Source of the DNA: Arcobacter sp. FWKO B
GTDB taxonomy: Bacteria > Campylobacterota > Campylobacteria > Campylobacterales > Arcobacteraceae
Length of the DNA stretch: 64,000 nt
Assembly (NCBI RefSeq): GCF_014844135.1
Contig: NZ_CP041403.1
Span: forward strand, 1,798,001 to 1,862,000
Direction: 5' to 3'
Shown piece by piece: positions 20,030-28,988 of this stretch (positions within the stretch are counted from its first letter, which is position 1; every line of letters starts with the position of its first letter). Under the pieces are notes generated by a model, which saw only the letters and a list, made by a program, of their open reading frames with translations, searched no databases and was not told where the DNA came from. The position numbers and the translations under genes were made by a program.

Positions 20030-21319
20030 TTGTTTAAAAAAATAGTAATGTTAATTATTCTAATTTCTGCTTCATACGCATATGAAAGGGATTTTTCATT
20101 TCACAAAATGCAAGGTGACCCAGATGCACCAACACTTCTAGTAATAGGTGGTGTTCATGGTGATGAACCAGGTGGATATTTTGCTCCTGTACTTATGTTA
20201 AAACATTATGAGATCAAAAAAGGCTCAGTATATGTGGTACCAAATCTAAACTTTGATAGCTTGGTTGAGTTTAGAAGGGGAAAATATGGTGATATGAATC
20301 GAAAATTTGCTGATATTAAAGAAAATGATCCAGATTATAGACATGTACAAAGAATAAAAGAGATTATTACTTTGCCTGAAGTTGCTTTTGTATCAAATTT
20401 ACATGATGGAAGAGGATTTTATAGACACAAATGGGAAAGTGCAATATTCAATCCTTCTGCTTGGGGACAATCATATATAATAGATCAACAAAAAATTGAA
20501 GATGTTGAGTTTGGTAATCTAGATGAAATCACAGCTAAAATGGAAGCTATACTAAATAAAGATTTACATGAAAATCATCACACTTTCAATGTAAAAAATA
20601 CAGAAACAAAAGAAGTAGATGAAGCTATGCAAAAATCATTGACATATTTTGCAGTTACAAATCTAAAACCTGCAATTGCTGTTGAAACAAGTAAGAATAT
20701 TACAGAATTAGACTTAAAAGTGATTTATCAACTCCGTTCTTTTGAAGCATTAATGCAGGTAATGGGGATAGAATACTCTACAAACTTAGAACTTACCCGT
20801 GAAGCTGTTCAAGCAAGTTTAGCTGATTATGGTTCACTTAAACTTAATGATAAGTTTACAATTGAACTAAGTGATTCAAAATTTTCAACAAGATTCGTAC
20901 CAATGAAAAAAGGAGATAATAAAATTGATTTTTCACATCCTTTAGGTACTTTAGTAAGCAGAGGTGATCATTATGATATTCATATAGGACATTTGAGAGT
21001 AGGGGCTTTATACCCACAATACTTTGATTTTAACTGTGAAATAAAAGGTGCAAAGCTTATTATTGATGGTGTAGAAAAATATGTACAATTTGGTGATATT
21101 GTAGATGTTAAAAAAGATTTTAAAGTCTTAGCACAAGATGGAATAAGGGTCAATGTTATAGGTTTTGTTACAAAAGATAAAACCAGCCAAGATGGAATCA
21201 CTATTAAAAAATCTGATATTATAGAGAGATTTGCAATGGATAATAAAAATAAAACTTTTAGAATTGAGTTTTATGATGAGAATAACTTTTGTGGTATGAT
21301 AGGTGTTAAATTTCAATAA
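20030..21319 (+). CDS. Csd4/Pgp1-like M99 family carboxypeptidase (cell shape)
   Basis: 429 residues with signal peptide MFKKIVMLIILISASYA, so periplasmic. Start is TTG at 20030: AAAAAAGG lies 7 bases before it and it supplies the KK of the signal; ATG 20048 is too far from the site. The M14/M99 fold shows GGVHGDEPGG and NLHDGRGF, giving zinc ligands His43, Glu46 and His125 by position. H. pylori Csd4 uses Gln46/Glu49/His128, so this protein has His where Csd4 has its unusual Gln. Family members trim peptidoglycan tripeptide to dipeptide and give helical shape. Confidence 0.85.
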   Translation: MFKKIVMLIILISASYAYERDFSFHKMQGDPDAPTLLVIGGVHGDEPGGYFAPVLMLKHYEIKKGSVYVVPNLNFDSLVEFRRGKYGDMNRKFADIKENDPDYRHVQRIKEIITLPEVAFVSNLHDGRGFYRHKWESAIFNPSAWGQSYIIDQQKIEDVEFGNLDEITAKMEAILNKDLHENHHTFNVKNTETKEVDEAMQKSLTYFAVTNLKPAIAVETSKNITELDLKVIYQLRSFEALMQVMGIEYSTNLELTREAVQASLADYGSLKLNDKFTIELSDSKFSTRFVPMKKGDNKIDFSHPLGTLVSRGDHYDIHIGHLRVGALYPQYFDFNCEIKGAKLIIDGVEKYVQFGDIVDVKKDFKVLAQDGIRVNVIGFVTKDKTSQDGITIKKSDIIERFAMDNKNKTFRIEFYDENNFCGMIGVKFQ

Positions 21320-22259
21320 TATATATATAAATAAGTTAAATGACTTAGGAAAAAATAAAATACCATTTTTGGTAATTATAAGCTACGATAAAAAAGTGGT
21401 TGAAATCATTGAGTATCCTAATAAATCAGATAATGTTTATTTTGATATAGACTCATCTACGAATAAAAGTGATACTATATTATTTGATAAAATAAAACCT
21501 ATCAACTTTGATACATATAGGTCAAAATTTGATATGGTAATTGAGCTCATTAAAAGTGGTGAAACATATTTACTAAATTTGACTGCTCCTACAAATATAA
21601 CAACATCACTTTCCCTAAAAGATATATATAATACAACTAAAGCAAAATTTAAACTTTATTATAAAGATAAGTTTGTATGCTTTTCACCTGAGAGATTTAT
21701 TAAAATACAAAATAACACTATATATACATATCCAATGAAAGGGACTATCAACGCAAATATTCCAAATGCTAAAGAGCTTATATTAAGTGACTCTAAAGAG
21801 TTAGCAGAGCACACAATGGTAGTAGATTTGCTTAGAAATGATTTATCAATAGTATCAAACAAAGTAACTGTTACTAAGTTTAGATATCTTGAAAAAATAA
21901 ATGCTGGAAGTCGTGAACTTTATCAAGTGAGTTCTGAGATAAAAGGGGAACTAGAAGAGGGTTGGAGAGCTAATATCGGCAATATTTTAAACTCTTTACT
22001 ACCTGCTGGTTCAATAACAGGAACTCCTAAAAAAAATACAGTAAAAATAATAAATGATATTGAAGGATATGATAGAGGTTTTTTTAGTGGAGTATTTGGA
22101 TACTTTGATGGAGAAAGCTTTGATAGTGGTGTAATGATAAGATTTATAGAAAAAGATGGAGATAAGTTTATTTACAAAAGTGGTGGTGGTATTACAATTG
22201 ATAGTAATGCAAAAAAAGAGTATGAAGAACTTATTGCAAAGATTTATTTACCATGTTAA
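21303..22259 (+). CDS. pabB: aminodeoxychorismate synthase component I
   Basis: 318 residues, the short PabB form. Chorismate-binding motifs are visible: ERFIKI, YPMKGT, VDLLRNDLS, LLPAGSITGTPK, GFFSGVFGYFDG and KSGGGIT. It converts chorismate to aminodeoxychorismate for folate. The start is GTG at 21303, inside the previous gene, with no clear ribosome site; translation is probably coupled. Its stop overlaps pabC by 7 bases. Confidence 0.9.
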   Translation: MLNFNNIYINKLNDLGKNKIPFLVIISYDKKVVEIIEYPNKSDNVYFDIDSSTNKSDTILFDKIKPINFDTYRSKFDMVIELIKSGETYLLNLTAPTNITTSLSLKDIYNTTKAKFKLYYKDKFVCFSPERFIKIQNNTIYTYPMKGTINANIPNAKELILSDSKELAEHTMVVDLLRNDLSIVSNKVTVTKFRYLEKINAGSRELYQVSSEIKGELEEGWRANIGNILNSLLPAGSITGTPKKNTVKIINDIEGYDRGFFSGVFGYFDGESFDSGVMIRFIEKDGDKFIYKSGGGITIDSNAKKEYEELIAKIYLPC

Positions 22260-22846
22260 ATAAAAATAAAGTATTTTTTGAAACTATAAGATATGAAAAT
22301 CAAATTCCACAAAATTTATCTTATCATAATGATAGGTTAAATAAAACACGAAAAGAAGTGTTAGGAATTGATAGTAAGATAGATTTAGCTCAATTATTGT
22401 ATACATCATCTGATACTAATATTCAAAAGTGTAAAGTAATCTATTCAGATGATATTATAAATATAGAATTGACTCCTTATAAAAAAAGAGAAGTCAAAAA
22501 CTTAAAAATTGTAGAAGATAATACCATTAAATATATATACAAATCAATAAATAGAGATGAAATTGACTCTCTTTATAGTAAAAGAGAGTTAAACGATGAT
22601 ATAATCATAGTTCAAAATGGTTTGATTACTGATACTAGTATTGCAAATATAGCTTTATTTATTGATAATAAATGGCTAACACCAAAAAATCCATTATTAT
22701 ATGGAACAACAAGACAAAGGTATATTGATAGCAATATGATAATACCTGCTGATATTGATATAAATATGTTATTAAGTTCACAAAAGATAGCATTATTAAA
22801 TGCAATGATCGGATTTGATATTTTAAAAAACTGGGAGATTATATGA
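22253..22846 (+). CDS. pabC: class IV aminotransferase, probable aminodeoxychorismate lyase
   Basis: 197 residues. The PLP-fold pattern shows FFETIRYEN at the start, KSINRDEIDSLY, IIVQNGLITDTSIANIALF and LLYGTTRQRYID. The placing directly after pabB (7-base overlap) makes 4-amino-4-deoxychorismate lyase, giving p-aminobenzoate, the best call; branched-chain aminotransferase is less likely because the protein is short. The next gene overlaps its end by 4 bases. Confidence 0.82.
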   Translation: MLNKNKVFFETIRYENQIPQNLSYHNDRLNKTRKEVLGIDSKIDLAQLLYTSSDTNIQKCKVIYSDDIINIELTPYKKREVKNLKIVEDNTIKYIYKSINRDEIDSLYSKRELNDDIIIVQNGLITDTSIANIALFIDNKWLTPKNPLLYGTTRQRYIDSNMIIPADIDINMLLSSQKIALLNAMIGFDILKNWEII

Positions 22847-23274
22847 TTTTAGATATTATAAGTAATTCAAGATACCATAACATTGTATCACAACAATTAA
22901 GAGAGATTATTCAATTTTTAACAGAACAAGGGAGTGAATTTGGAATAACAGCAAATGTAAAAGCTGTAAGTTTTTCTCCAGAATTACCAGCTGTTATTAG
23001 TGAAAAGCTTGCACCATTTCCAATGTTTATGCTTGCTAATTATAGCTTTGAATCTATTAAAATATATGATGAATATTTAGAATTTGAAGCTGGATTTGGA
23101 AAAGAAAATTTTGGAAGTATAGTAAAAGTGCCATATGTTGCAATTTTTCAGATAGTTGTAGATGAGTCAATTTTGTATATAAATCCAGTGGCTACTCAAA
23201 CAGGGATGTTTGAAGATAAAAACAACATTAGTAAATCAAAAAGTAAATTAAAGTTAGCAACTAAACATAGCTAA
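22843..23274 (+). CDS. possible SspB-like protease adaptor
   Basis: 143 residues. It is not a close match to any family I know, but the order of elements is that of SspB: an N-terminal helix (QQLREIIQFLTEQG), then beta segments, then FEAGFGKENFGSIVKVPYV and AIFQIVVDES, close to the FNxxFxxxPxxVxVPFAAV pattern of SspB, followed by a poorly ordered charged tail (KSKSKLKLATKH). SspB delivers ssrA-tagged peptides to ClpXP. It overlaps pabC by 4 bases. The assignment is by eye and tentative. Confidence 0.5.
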   Translation: MILDIISNSRYHNIVSQQLREIIQFLTEQGSEFGITANVKAVSFSPELPAVISEKLAPFPMFMLANYSFESIKIYDEYLEFEAGFGKENFGSIVKVPYVAIFQIVVDESILYINPVATQTGMFEDKNNISKSKSKLKLATKHS

Positions 23275-23330
23275 TACAACTACCCAGTATTCATATAATA
23301 TATATTATATGAATATATTATAATTTGCTA

Positions 23331-23591
23331 TTAAATTATCACTTTATCAACAAAAAAAGCTTCCATTGGGATATTTAGAATTTTACTTATTTTGTACAGA
23401 TGTTCGATATTGAAGTGCTTTTTATTGGTATATAATTCCGCTGCTGAAATTAAACTGACAGACTTACAACCCATTTCTAAAGATAAATCCAATTGTGTTA
23501 ATCCACATTTTGTTCTATAATATTTCACTTTTTGTCCCACCCTCTTATGTAAATCATCAATTTCTTCACTTGAAAATAAATATTTCATCAT
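23331..23591 (-). CDS. XRE-family helix-turn-helix regulator
   Basis: 86 residues with an HTH_3 domain at about 16-75: VKYYRTKCGLTQLDLSLEMGCKSVSLISAAE, given here in parts as helix 2 (TQLDLSLEMG) and recognition helix (CKSVSLISAAEL). It is little more than the DNA-binding domain. Two ATGs lie together at the start. Two copies of an operator-like palindrome lie just upstream (23595-23663), so it probably represses itself. It faces away from the signalling cluster at 23822. Confidence 0.85.
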   Translation of the reverse strand: MMKYLFSSEEIDDLHKRVGQKVKYYRTKCGLTQLDLSLEMGCKSVSLISAAELYTNKKHFNIEHLYKISKILNIPMEAFFVDKVII

Positions 23592-23594
23592 TAA

Positions 23595-23663
23595 AACCTA
23601 CTATAGTAATTTTTTATTAAGTTTATTTGTAATATAATATTTCATCAACCTACTATAGTGGTT
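23595..23663. promoter_or_regulatory. two candidate operators of the XRE regulator
   Basis: AACCTACTATAGTAA at 23595-23609 and AACCTACTATAGTGGTT at 23647-23663. Both centre on the perfect palindrome ACTATAGT; the second also has AACC/GGTT arms. The copies start 52 bases apart, about five helical turns. The sequence TATTTCATCA precedes both, so a longer segment including the gene start was partly duplicated. Confidence 0.6.
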
Positions 23664-23821
23664 TAGATTGTAGATGTCATATTTTATAATAAGTAATTAC
23701 TACTATTCAATTACTAATTAATATTGAATATTTAGCATAAGATTTATTTTTGTTGTTGTTATGAATAGTACATTTACAGTTTAATAATAATAAGATTTTT
23801 ATATTAAATTTTGGAGAAAAA

Positions 23822-26800
23822 ATGATAAATTATAGTGATATAATCATAGTAGGTCTAGGAGCTAGTGCTGGTGGTTTTGAAGCCTTACAAAAATTTCTAG
23901 AAAAAATAGAAGAGCATGAGAAAATTACATATGTAATAGTTCAACATTTGGATCCTAATCAGCCTACAATGTTAGGTAATTTACTGAGTAAGTATACAAA
24001 ACTTGGAATTTCTATGATTAAAGACAACGATACTCCAAAAGGAAATCAGATATATTTTTGTCCTCCTAATAATGATTTAACAATTAAAAATGGTAAATTT
24101 ATATTAAGTGAACCAAGAGAAAAAGCTTATCCAAAACCATCTATAAATAAGTTTTTTGAATCTTTAGCTTTAGAAAAAAAAGAAAAAGCTATAGGAATAA
24201 TTTTGAGTGGTACGGGAAGTGATGGAGCTAAAGGTATAGAAGAAATACATCATATGGGTGGTATTACATTGGCTGAAGATGAGGGGGCAAAGTATTTTTC
24301 TATGCCTAAAGCTGCTATTGATACAGGTTATGTTGATTCAGTATTACCTCCTGAATTGATGGCTGAAGGGATACCTTATGTTATTAATGACAGAAATTAT
24401 TTTACACAACAGTATGAAGTGAAGGGTTCAGTTTATAAAATATTTGATTTATTGAATAAAAAAACTAATATAGATTTTAGTTCATATAAAGAAAATACAA
24501 TTCTAAGAAGAATTAAAAAAAGAATTAATGAAAATAAAAAAACAGATATAGATGAATACATTGATTTATTAAATCAAAATACAGATGAATTAGAAATATT
24601 AAAAAATGAATTATTAATAATAGTAACATCTTTTTTTAGAGGTGATGAGGCTTTTAAAGAACTTGAAAGGGAGCTTGAAAATTTAATTCTAGAAAAAAGC
24701 GATAATATACTAAGAGTTTGGATTCCAGCATGTGCTACTGGTGAGGAAGCATTCACAATAGCTATTATAATAAAAGAAATATTAAGAAAATTGAATATAT
24801 CAAAAAAAGTTACAATTTTTGCAACAGATGTAAGTGATATAGCTATTGAAAGTGCTAGAAATAAGAATTATAGTATCGAGCAAATGTTTGGGGTTAAGAA
24901 TGAGTATATAGAGCGGTATTTTGATGAAAAAAACACTGGATATCGTCCTAAAAAAGAAATTAGAGATATGATAATTTTTTCAAAACATGATGTTATAAAA
25001 GATCCTCCATTTTCAAATCTTGATTTAATAAGTTGTAGAAATTTATTGATTTATTTTAATAGTAATTTACAAAAAGTAGTAATGAATGTATTTTACTATG
25101 CTTTAAGATTTAATGGTTTGTTATTCTTAGGTCAAAGTGAAACAGTAGGGAATTTAAGTACATTATTTACAACTATACATAGTAAAAACAAATTATATAA
25201 AAAGACTAATGATTTAGGGATTATATCTCCAGAAACTATAAATTATACAAAAAAAAAGGCATCTCAAATACTAAATGAAGCATCTGGAAAAGATAATAAT
25301 AAAGCTCTTGATATTGATTTTGTTATAAATAAAGCCATATCTCAAGAATATTGCAAAAATGGTATAGTTATAGATAGTAATTCTATGATTTTATTTTATA
25401 AAGGAGATACTAGTGATTACATATCACAACCACAAGGCATAGTAACACAAGATTTATTTAGGTTAGCTAAAGATTATATAAAGTTAGACTTGAGGGCTAC
25501 TATAAATGAAGCTAAAAAGAATAACAAATATGCAATTTCAAAGAAGATAAAGATATTTCCATTTAATAGTGTAGATTTTTATATATTAATTACAGTGTTT
25601 CCTTTAGAAATAAATAAACTTGGTAATAATAATTTTTATGTTGCTTTTGATAAGATCACAGAAAAAGATGTAGTATATAAAAAAGAATTATCTGAGACAA
25701 TGAATCAAGATGAAATATCTATTTTGGAAGAAGAACTTTTAAGTCTAAAAGAAAGATTACAAATTACAATAGAAGAGCTAGAAACATCTAATGAAGAGCT
25801 ACAAAGTACCAATGAAGAGTTACAAAGTACAAATGAAGAGTTACAAACTGTAAATGATGAATTGTCTTTTAAAAATAGTGAACTTGAATTTGCACAAAAA
25901 GCTTTTCATGATGTATTATCAGCTATTAAAGCTGATGTTTTAATTGTTGATAAATCTTTTAATATATTAAAATATACAGATGGTATTTTGAAGTTTTTTG
26001 ATATAAAGAAAACAAATGTAGTTAATTTTTCAACAGTTTTATTAAATGCGACAGTAAAACTACCGAATTTATTAGAAGATTTAAAAACTTCACTTTTACA
26101 AGATAAAGAAATAGGATATGAAGTAATTCTAGGTACAAAAGTATTTTGGTTTAGAGTAAGTAAAATATATATGACTAGTAAAAATCACAATGATGATGTT
26201 GGGCTAGTTTTAAGCTTTTTGGATAGAACTGAGATTTTTGAAAAAGATAAAATCTTATTTCAGCAATCTAAAATGGCAGCAATGGGTGAAATGATTGGAA
26301 ATATAGCCCATCAATGGAGACAGCCGTTAAATAACTTAGCTTTACAAATAGCATTGTTTGTACATAAGTTGGAAAATGGTACATTAGATGCTAGTTATAT
26401 CAATAGCTTTAAAATAGATTATGATTTAGAAATTAAACATATGTCTCAAACTATTGATGATTTTAAAGATTTCTTGACTCCATCTAAAAACTATGATATT
26501 AATTTTGTTCACTTGGCTATTGATAGAAGTTTGAAGATGATTGAAGATTCACTTAAGTTTAATCAAATTTCTATAAATTATAAATCAGGAAAACAAAAAT
26601 TCTATGGTTGTATTAATGAATTGTCACAAGTGATTTTAAATATATTTAATAATTCTAAAGAGGTTTTTATTGATAGAAGTATAAAGGATAGAGAGATTAA
26701 TATTACTATAGGTACTAATGGAAAATATAGCGTAATTTCTATTATTGATAATGGTATGGGGGTGGAAGAAAAATATTTTGAGCATATATCAAAACCTTAC

Positions 26801-26953
26801 TTTACAACAAAAAAAGATAGAGGAGGAACTGGTATAGGGCTATATATGTCCAAAACTATAGTTGAGCATATGGGTGGAAAAATAATATTTCAAAATACTA
26901 AAAATGGTTTTAAAGTCAATATTTATTTATTAAAAGACTATGTAGGAAAGTAA
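23822..26953 (+). CDS. CheB-CheR-PAS-histidine kinase fusion
   Basis: 1043 residues. CheB methylesterase domain (about 1-190) with Ser15, His42 and Asp134 as the catalytic set and no receiver before it; CheR methyltransferase (about 205-460) with IPACATGEEAFT and ISCRNLLIYF; a long coil (about 625-690) with NEELQSTNEELQ repeats; a PAS-like domain; then a kinase with H-box GNIAHQWRQPLNN, N-box NIFNNSKE, DNGMGV and GGTGIGLY. No TM helices. Ribosome site GGAG lies 6 bases before ATG. It ends 1 base before the next gene and probably phosphorylates the receivers that follow. Confidence 0.93.
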   Translation: MINYSDIIIVGLGASAGGFEALQKFLEKIEEHEKITYVIVQHLDPNQPTMLGNLLSKYTKLGISMIKDNDTPKGNQIYFCPPNNDLTIKNGKFILSEPREKAYPKPSINKFFESLALEKKEKAIGIILSGTGSDGAKGIEEIHHMGGITLAEDEGAKYFSMPKAAIDTGYVDSVLPPELMAEGIPYVINDRNYFTQQYEVKGSVYKIFDLLNKKTNIDFSSYKENTILRRIKKRINENKKTDIDEYIDLLNQNTDELEILKNELLIIVTSFFRGDEAFKELERELENLILEKSDNILRVWIPACATGEEAFTIAIIIKEILRKLNISKKVTIFATDVSDIAIESARNKNYSIEQMFGVKNEYIERYFDEKNTGYRPKKEIRDMIIFSKHDVIKDPPFSNLDLISCRNLLIYFNSNLQKVVMNVFYYALRFNGLLFLGQSETVGNLSTLFTTIHSKNKLYKKTNDLGIISPETINYTKKKASQILNEASGKDNNKALDIDFVINKAISQEYCKNGIVIDSNSMILFYKGDTSDYISQPQGIVTQDLFRLAKDYIKLDLRATINEAKKNNKYAISKKIKIFPFNSVDFYILITVFPLEINKLGNNNFYVAFDKITEKDVVYKKELSETMNQDEISILEEELLSLKERLQITIEELETSNEELQSTNEELQSTNEELQTVNDELSFKNSELEFAQKAFHDVLSAIKADVLIVDKSFNILKYTDGILKFFDIKKTNVVNFSTVLLNATVKLPNLLEDLKTSLLQDKEIGYEVILGTKVFWFRVSKIYMTSKNHNDDVGLVLSFLDRTEIFEKDKILFQQSKMAAMGEMIGNIAHQWRQPLNNLALQIALFVHKLENGTLDASYINSFKIDYDLEIKHMSQTIDDFKDFLTPSKNYDINFVHLAIDRSLKMIEDSLKFNQISINYKSGKQKFYGCINELSQVILNIFNNSKEVFIDRSIKDREINITIGTNGKYSVISIIDNGMGVEEKYFEHISKPYFTTKKDRGGTGIGLYMSKTIVEHMGGKIIFQNTKNGFKVNIYLLKDYVGK

Positions 26954-26954
26954 T

Positions 26955-28988
26955 ATGAATTATTTAAAAAAATATACATTATTATATGTCGAAGATGATG
27001 AGACAACAGTGAGTATTGTAAAAGAATTATTAAAGGATCAAGTGAAAGAAGTTTATACTGCATTGGATGGATATGATGGATGGAAAGTTTTTAAACAAAA
27101 GAATCCTGATATTGTATTAATGGATATAAATATGCCAAAAATGAATGGTATTAAATTAAGTCAAAAAATAAAAAGAGTAGCACCAGATAAGCCAATTGTT
27201 GTATTGACAGCATTTAATGAAAATAATTTATTACATCAATTTATTGAAATTGGTATTGAAGCATACCTAACTAAGCCATTGACATCATTTGATAAGTTAA
27301 AAGAACCTTTGGATAAAATAGCTACTTTATTGAGCTATAAAACTATTGCTAAAGAAAAAGACTTAGCATTAAAGAAAAGTGAAACTCTTTTAAAAAAAGC
27401 TCAGGAAGTTGCACATGTAGGAAATTGGGAGTTTTGTTTTAAGACCAATAAATTTATTTGTTCTGCTATGTTATATAAAATATTTGATATAGATAAATGT
27501 AGTGTAACTTTGATGTATGATAATTTTCTTAGCTTACTATATTATCCAAATAAAGAACTTATGGATAAAGAGGAGTATGTTTGTTCTATTATACATAAGC
27601 AATCAATTAATACAATTCATAAAATCAAAACTGTAAATGGTAAAATAAAATATTTGGATGAACAATCTATAATTGAATTTAATAAAAAAGGGAAACCTAT
27701 TATTGCTTATGGAACAATTCAAGAAGTTACAGAGAAATATCAATATGAATTAAAGATAAAAGAGTCTGTAGCAAAGTTAGAAGTCGCTTTGGAAAGTGCT
27801 AAAATTGGAATGTGGGAATGGAATATTAATGCAGGTGTGATTGAATGGGATAAAAATACTTATGAAATGTTGGGCTATAATCACAATGAATTTGAAATAA
27901 ATTATGAAATATGGAAATCTTTGGTTCACACACATGATATAGAAAGAGTTCATACTAGCTTGCATTCACAATTGGAATTATCTGATATATTTATTATAGA
28001 ATTTAGATACAAAACAGCAAATAATAAATGGCTATGGGTTGAGGGAAGGGGCAGAGTTATAGAAAAGAATATGTATGGTGATCCAATTAGATTAATAGGT
28101 ACACATACTGATATTTCACATATAAAAGAGTATGAATTGATTTTGAAAAATGAAATTAGTAATAAAACGAAAGAACTTAAAGAATTGAATAGTAACTTAG
28201 AGTTGAAAATAAAAGAAGAAGTTGCAAAAAATAGAGAAAAAGATCAGTTATTACAACATCAAACTAGGTTAGCTGCAATTGGTGAAATGATGAGCAATAT
28301 TGCTCATCAATGGAGACAACCTTTGAGTGCTATAACTACTTCTATAAGTGCATTAAAAATAAAGAATGATTATGGTATTTTAAACAATAATGATATAGAT
28401 GAAACTAATGAAACTATATTGCATAGTGCAGGTTTTTTATCATCTACAATAGATAATTTTAAGAACTTTTACAAAAAAGATTCGATAAAAAAGAGATTTT
28501 TTATTATAGATGCTATAAAAGATGCTTTAAATATTGTAAAAGCAACTTATGATCATAATTTTATAAAGATAGAATTAGATATTGATTATGGCATATCATA
28601 TTTTGGTAGTGATAATTTATTATCACAAGTAGTGCTTAATGTATTGTCAAACTCTAAAGAGGCATTTGACAAAGATCATATTGATGAGAAAATAGTTTGT
28701 ATAAGTCTTAATAAAGTAGATGATACGATAATAATTGCTATAGAGGATAATGCAGGTGGTATTCCAAGTGATATAATAGGTAAAATTTTTGACCCATATT
28801 TTACAACAAAACATAACTCACAGGGTACGGGACTTGGTTTGTATATGTGCACACAAATTTTAAATAATCATTTTAATTGTGGGACAATAGAGGCAAATAA
28901 TAATACTTCTAAATATGGGTATGGTGCTTGTTTTATAATAAAATTTAGAACGGTTGATTTAGATAAGGAAATAAAAAATGAACAATGA
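26955..28988 (+). CDS. REC-PAS-PAS-histidine kinase
   Basis: 677 residues. A receiver domain (1-120) has acidic pair EDD, phospho-acceptor Asp57 (VLMDINMPKMNG) and the LTKP lysine. Two PAS domains follow (about 135-255 and 262-395, the second ending GTHTDISHIKEYE), a coil, and a kinase with H-box SNIAHQWRQPLSA, N-box NVLSNSKEAF and GTGLGLYM. Having the receiver first suggests it accepts phosphate from the CheB-CheR kinase and passes a signal on. It overlaps the next gene by 11 bases. Confidence 0.92.
   Translation: MNYLKKYTLLYVEDDETTVSIVKELLKDQVKEVYTALDGYDGWKVFKQKNPDIVLMDINMPKMNGIKLSQKIKRVAPDKPIVVLTAFNENNLLHQFIEIGIEAYLTKPLTSFDKLKEPLDKIATLLSYKTIAKEKDLALKKSETLLKKAQEVAHVGNWEFCFKTNKFICSAMLYKIFDIDKCSVTLMYDNFLSLLYYPNKELMDKEEYVCSIIHKQSINTIHKIKTVNGKIKYLDEQSIIEFNKKGKPIIAYGTIQEVTEKYQYELKIKESVAKLEVALESAKIGMWEWNINAGVIEWDKNTYEMLGYNHNEFEINYEIWKSLVHTHDIERVHTSLHSQLELSDIFIIEFRYKTANNKWLWVEGRGRVIEKNMYGDPIRLIGTHTDISHIKEYELILKNEISNKTKELKELNSNLELKIKEEVAKNREKDQLLQHQTRLAAIGEMMSNIAHQWRQPLSAITTSISALKIKNDYGILNNNDIDETNETILHSAGFLSSTIDNFKNFYKKDSIKKRFFIIDAIKDALNIVKATYDHNFIKIELDIDYGISYFGSDNLLSQVVLNVLSNSKEAFDKDHIDEKIVCISLNKVDDTIIIAIEDNAGGIPSDIIGKIFDPYFTTKHNSQGTGLGLYMCTQILNNHFNCGTIEANNNTSKYGYGACFIIKFRTVDLDKEIKNEQ

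Noticed and set aside
23331-23591. XRE protein as antitoxin of a toxin-antitoxin pair.
   Set aside because: No small partner ORF overlaps or abuts it on the same strand.
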